Assembly (NCBI GenBank): GCA_946631805.1
Contig: CAMPAJ010000120.1
Coordinates: forward strand, 1 to 5,716
DNA length: 5,716 nucleotides
Origin: an uncultured Eggerthellaceae bacterium
Lineage (GTDB): Bacteria; Actinomycetota; Coriobacteriia; Coriobacteriales; Eggerthellaceae
Direction: 5' to 3'
The position numbers and the translations under genes are program-made. The first letter of the stretch is position 1. Each line of letters opens with the position of its first letter. The notes under the pieces are model-generated. The model worked only from the letters and a program-made list of their open reading frames with translations, had not been told where the DNA came from and ran no database searches. Below, piece by piece: positions 4,762-5,716 of this stretch.

Positions 4762-5716
4762 TTACTTGCCAATATTGCTGACCGTGCCGATGAATACGGG
4801 CAGCTTGGTTGCGTTGTCCACGATAGCGTACACGAACGGCCTGTTGAGCGTAACGCGCTTCACGTCTCCAAGAAACGCCGAATTGGCCTTCATCATCACG
4901 CCCGTAACCGCAGCAGCGCGCGTTCCTTGCTCGTCTACCTCAATCTTCGTCTTGTGCACGACGCGGTCCACGCTCAAATCGCCATCCGAGCACGTCGCCA
5001 TGCTCTTGAAGTTCGCCGCGCTCGAGAACGGCAGCTTCATGCCCATGGCTTTGAGCTGCTTTTCCATCGAATCGTTGCTGTACGAAATCGTGTACTTGGG
5101 CAACGCGACGAGCACCGTCGCCTGCTTGGCGCCCGAGACGAGCTTGCGGAACGAGTCCCCGGTGAGCCCCTTGGCGAACTGGCGCGCATTCATGCCCTTT
5201 TTGGGAAGCAGGGCAACGTAGCTATAGCCCTTTGCGTACGGCTTGATAAAGCCGGTAACGCCCTCGCGCTCGATGTAGGAATATTCAGTCCCATGCATCA
5301 TCTTAACCTTGCGCTTTTTCCCGTTGGCATTGGTGAAGCGCTGGGTGGACACGCTGCTAGGCTCAAACGGCGTACGCCATTCCGCATCGAAGTACAGGGC
5401 GTTTAGAATCGCTATGCGATCGCTGGCCTTCAGCCTGTCCACGATCTTCTTGATCATGTTGTTGGTGTTCTTAGCCACCCAGCCGTTGATGGTCTTCACT
5501 GCGCCCGGATCGTTGAAATCAGCTCCGCTCACCTCGGCTGCATAGTACTTCCGCGCCTTGGCCAGAAAACCCTTCTTCATCGTCAAGCTGCCGTCGTTGT
5601 GATACCAGACGGAGTTTGCGCTGCGCAAGCGCGCCTTCTTCGCATTCACGAGCTTGCTGTTGTACCAGGCCAAGTTCTTGTTTATGCGAGCCATGCTCGC
5701 GCCGTCACCGAGCACC
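4762..5716 (-). CDS. Serpin-family serine protease inhibitor, N-terminus cut by right window edge
   Basis: At least 317 codons are present and the frame is open at the window end. The first visible codon (GTG, 5713-5715) is most likely an internal valine of the ...VLG motif near helix C/D, so about 50-100 N-terminal residues, including any signal peptide, are missing. Serpin landmarks (numbered from that valine): ANSVWYHN at 33-40, YYAAEVSGADF at 57-67, shutter segment NALYFDAEWRTPF at 105-117, and the serpin signature TLNRPFVYAIV at 289-299 followed by LPVFIGTVSN. The reactive-loop hinge EQGTRAAAVT at 262-271 has Gly at P15, Thr at P14 and small residues at P12-P10, the pattern of inhibitory serpins. 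Counting 17 residues from the hinge Glu puts P1 near Asn278 and P1' at Ser279; this is uncertain by one or two positions. The target protease and the location in the cell cannot be read from this fragment. The stop TAA at 4762-4764 is 23 bp before cbiG. Confidence 0.94.
   Translation of the reverse strand, partial: VLGDGASMARINKNLAWYNSKLVNAKKARLRSANSVWYHNDGSLTMKKGFLAKARKYYAAEVSGADFNDPGAVKTINGWVAKNTNNMIKKIVDRLKASDRIAILNALYFDAEWRTPFEPSSVSTQRFTNANGKKRKVKMMHGTEYSYIEREGVTGFIKPYAKGYSYVALLPKKGMNARQFAKGLTGDSFRKLVSGAKQATVLVALPKYTISYSNDSMEKQLKAMGMKLPFSSAANFKSMATCSDGDLSVDRVVHKTKIEVDEQGTRAAAVTGVMMKANSAFLGDVKRVTLNRPFVYAIVDNATKLPVFIGTVSNIGK

Noticed and set aside
4681..5406. Plus-strand open frame (241 codons) opposite the serpin
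   Set aside because: Antisense to clear serpin motifs; composition (many Arg, His, Ala) is that of a shadow frame.

Overview
The window is a compact minus-strand run of anaerobic (early cobalt insertion) cobalamin biosynthesis genes, with two unrelated genes among them. Read in the direction of transcription, from right to left, the order is: serpin (partial, cut by the right edge), cbiG, cobJ/cbiH, a tyrosine-phosphatase-family gene, a cbiJ-cbiE fusion, and cbiA (partial, cut by the left edge). All six genes share one strand. Gaps are about 23, 96, 129, 34 and 51 bp, and no rho-independent terminator was seen in any of them, so one polycistronic unit is plausible but not proven. The DNA is fairly GC-rich. 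Starts are ATG or GTG with clear AGGAG/AAAGG-type ribosome binding sites. The oxygen-independent corrin pathway plus a serpin suggests a high-GC anaerobe, possibly a gut Coriobacteriia/Eggerthellaceae type actinobacterium; this is inference from context, not a proven identity.

Right part (4739-5716): the C-terminal ~318 codons of a serpin with an inhibitory-type hinge. It ends only 23 bp before the cbiG start. Middle (2711-4738): cbiG opens the corrin-contracting macrocycle by lactone hydrolysis, and cobJ/cbiH carries out C17 methylation with ring contraction. Between them lies a 141-bp element (3494-3634) bounded by two inverted copies of a near-perfect ~35-bp palindrome, which looks like a REP doublet. 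One copy lies inside the cbiG reading frame and encodes its last residues. Deleting the element on paper restores a TGA directly after residue 368 and a 27-bp cbiG-cobJ gap.

Left part (1-2710): a CX5R phosphatase of the MptpB/LipA-like family interrupts the vitamin B12 genes. It is followed by a fused precorrin-6A reductase (CbiJ) and C5-methyltransferase (CbiE) with no CbiT domain, then by the start of cobyrinate a,c-diamide synthase (CbiA). The remaining corrin genes (cbiL, cbiF, cbiD, cbiT, cbiC) are not here and must be elsewhere if the pathway is complete.

The most interesting observations are the palindromic doublet and its effect on the CbiG C-terminus, the CbiJ-CbiE fusion that skips the intervening CbiT step, and the serpin and phosphatase genes packed into a B12 operon.
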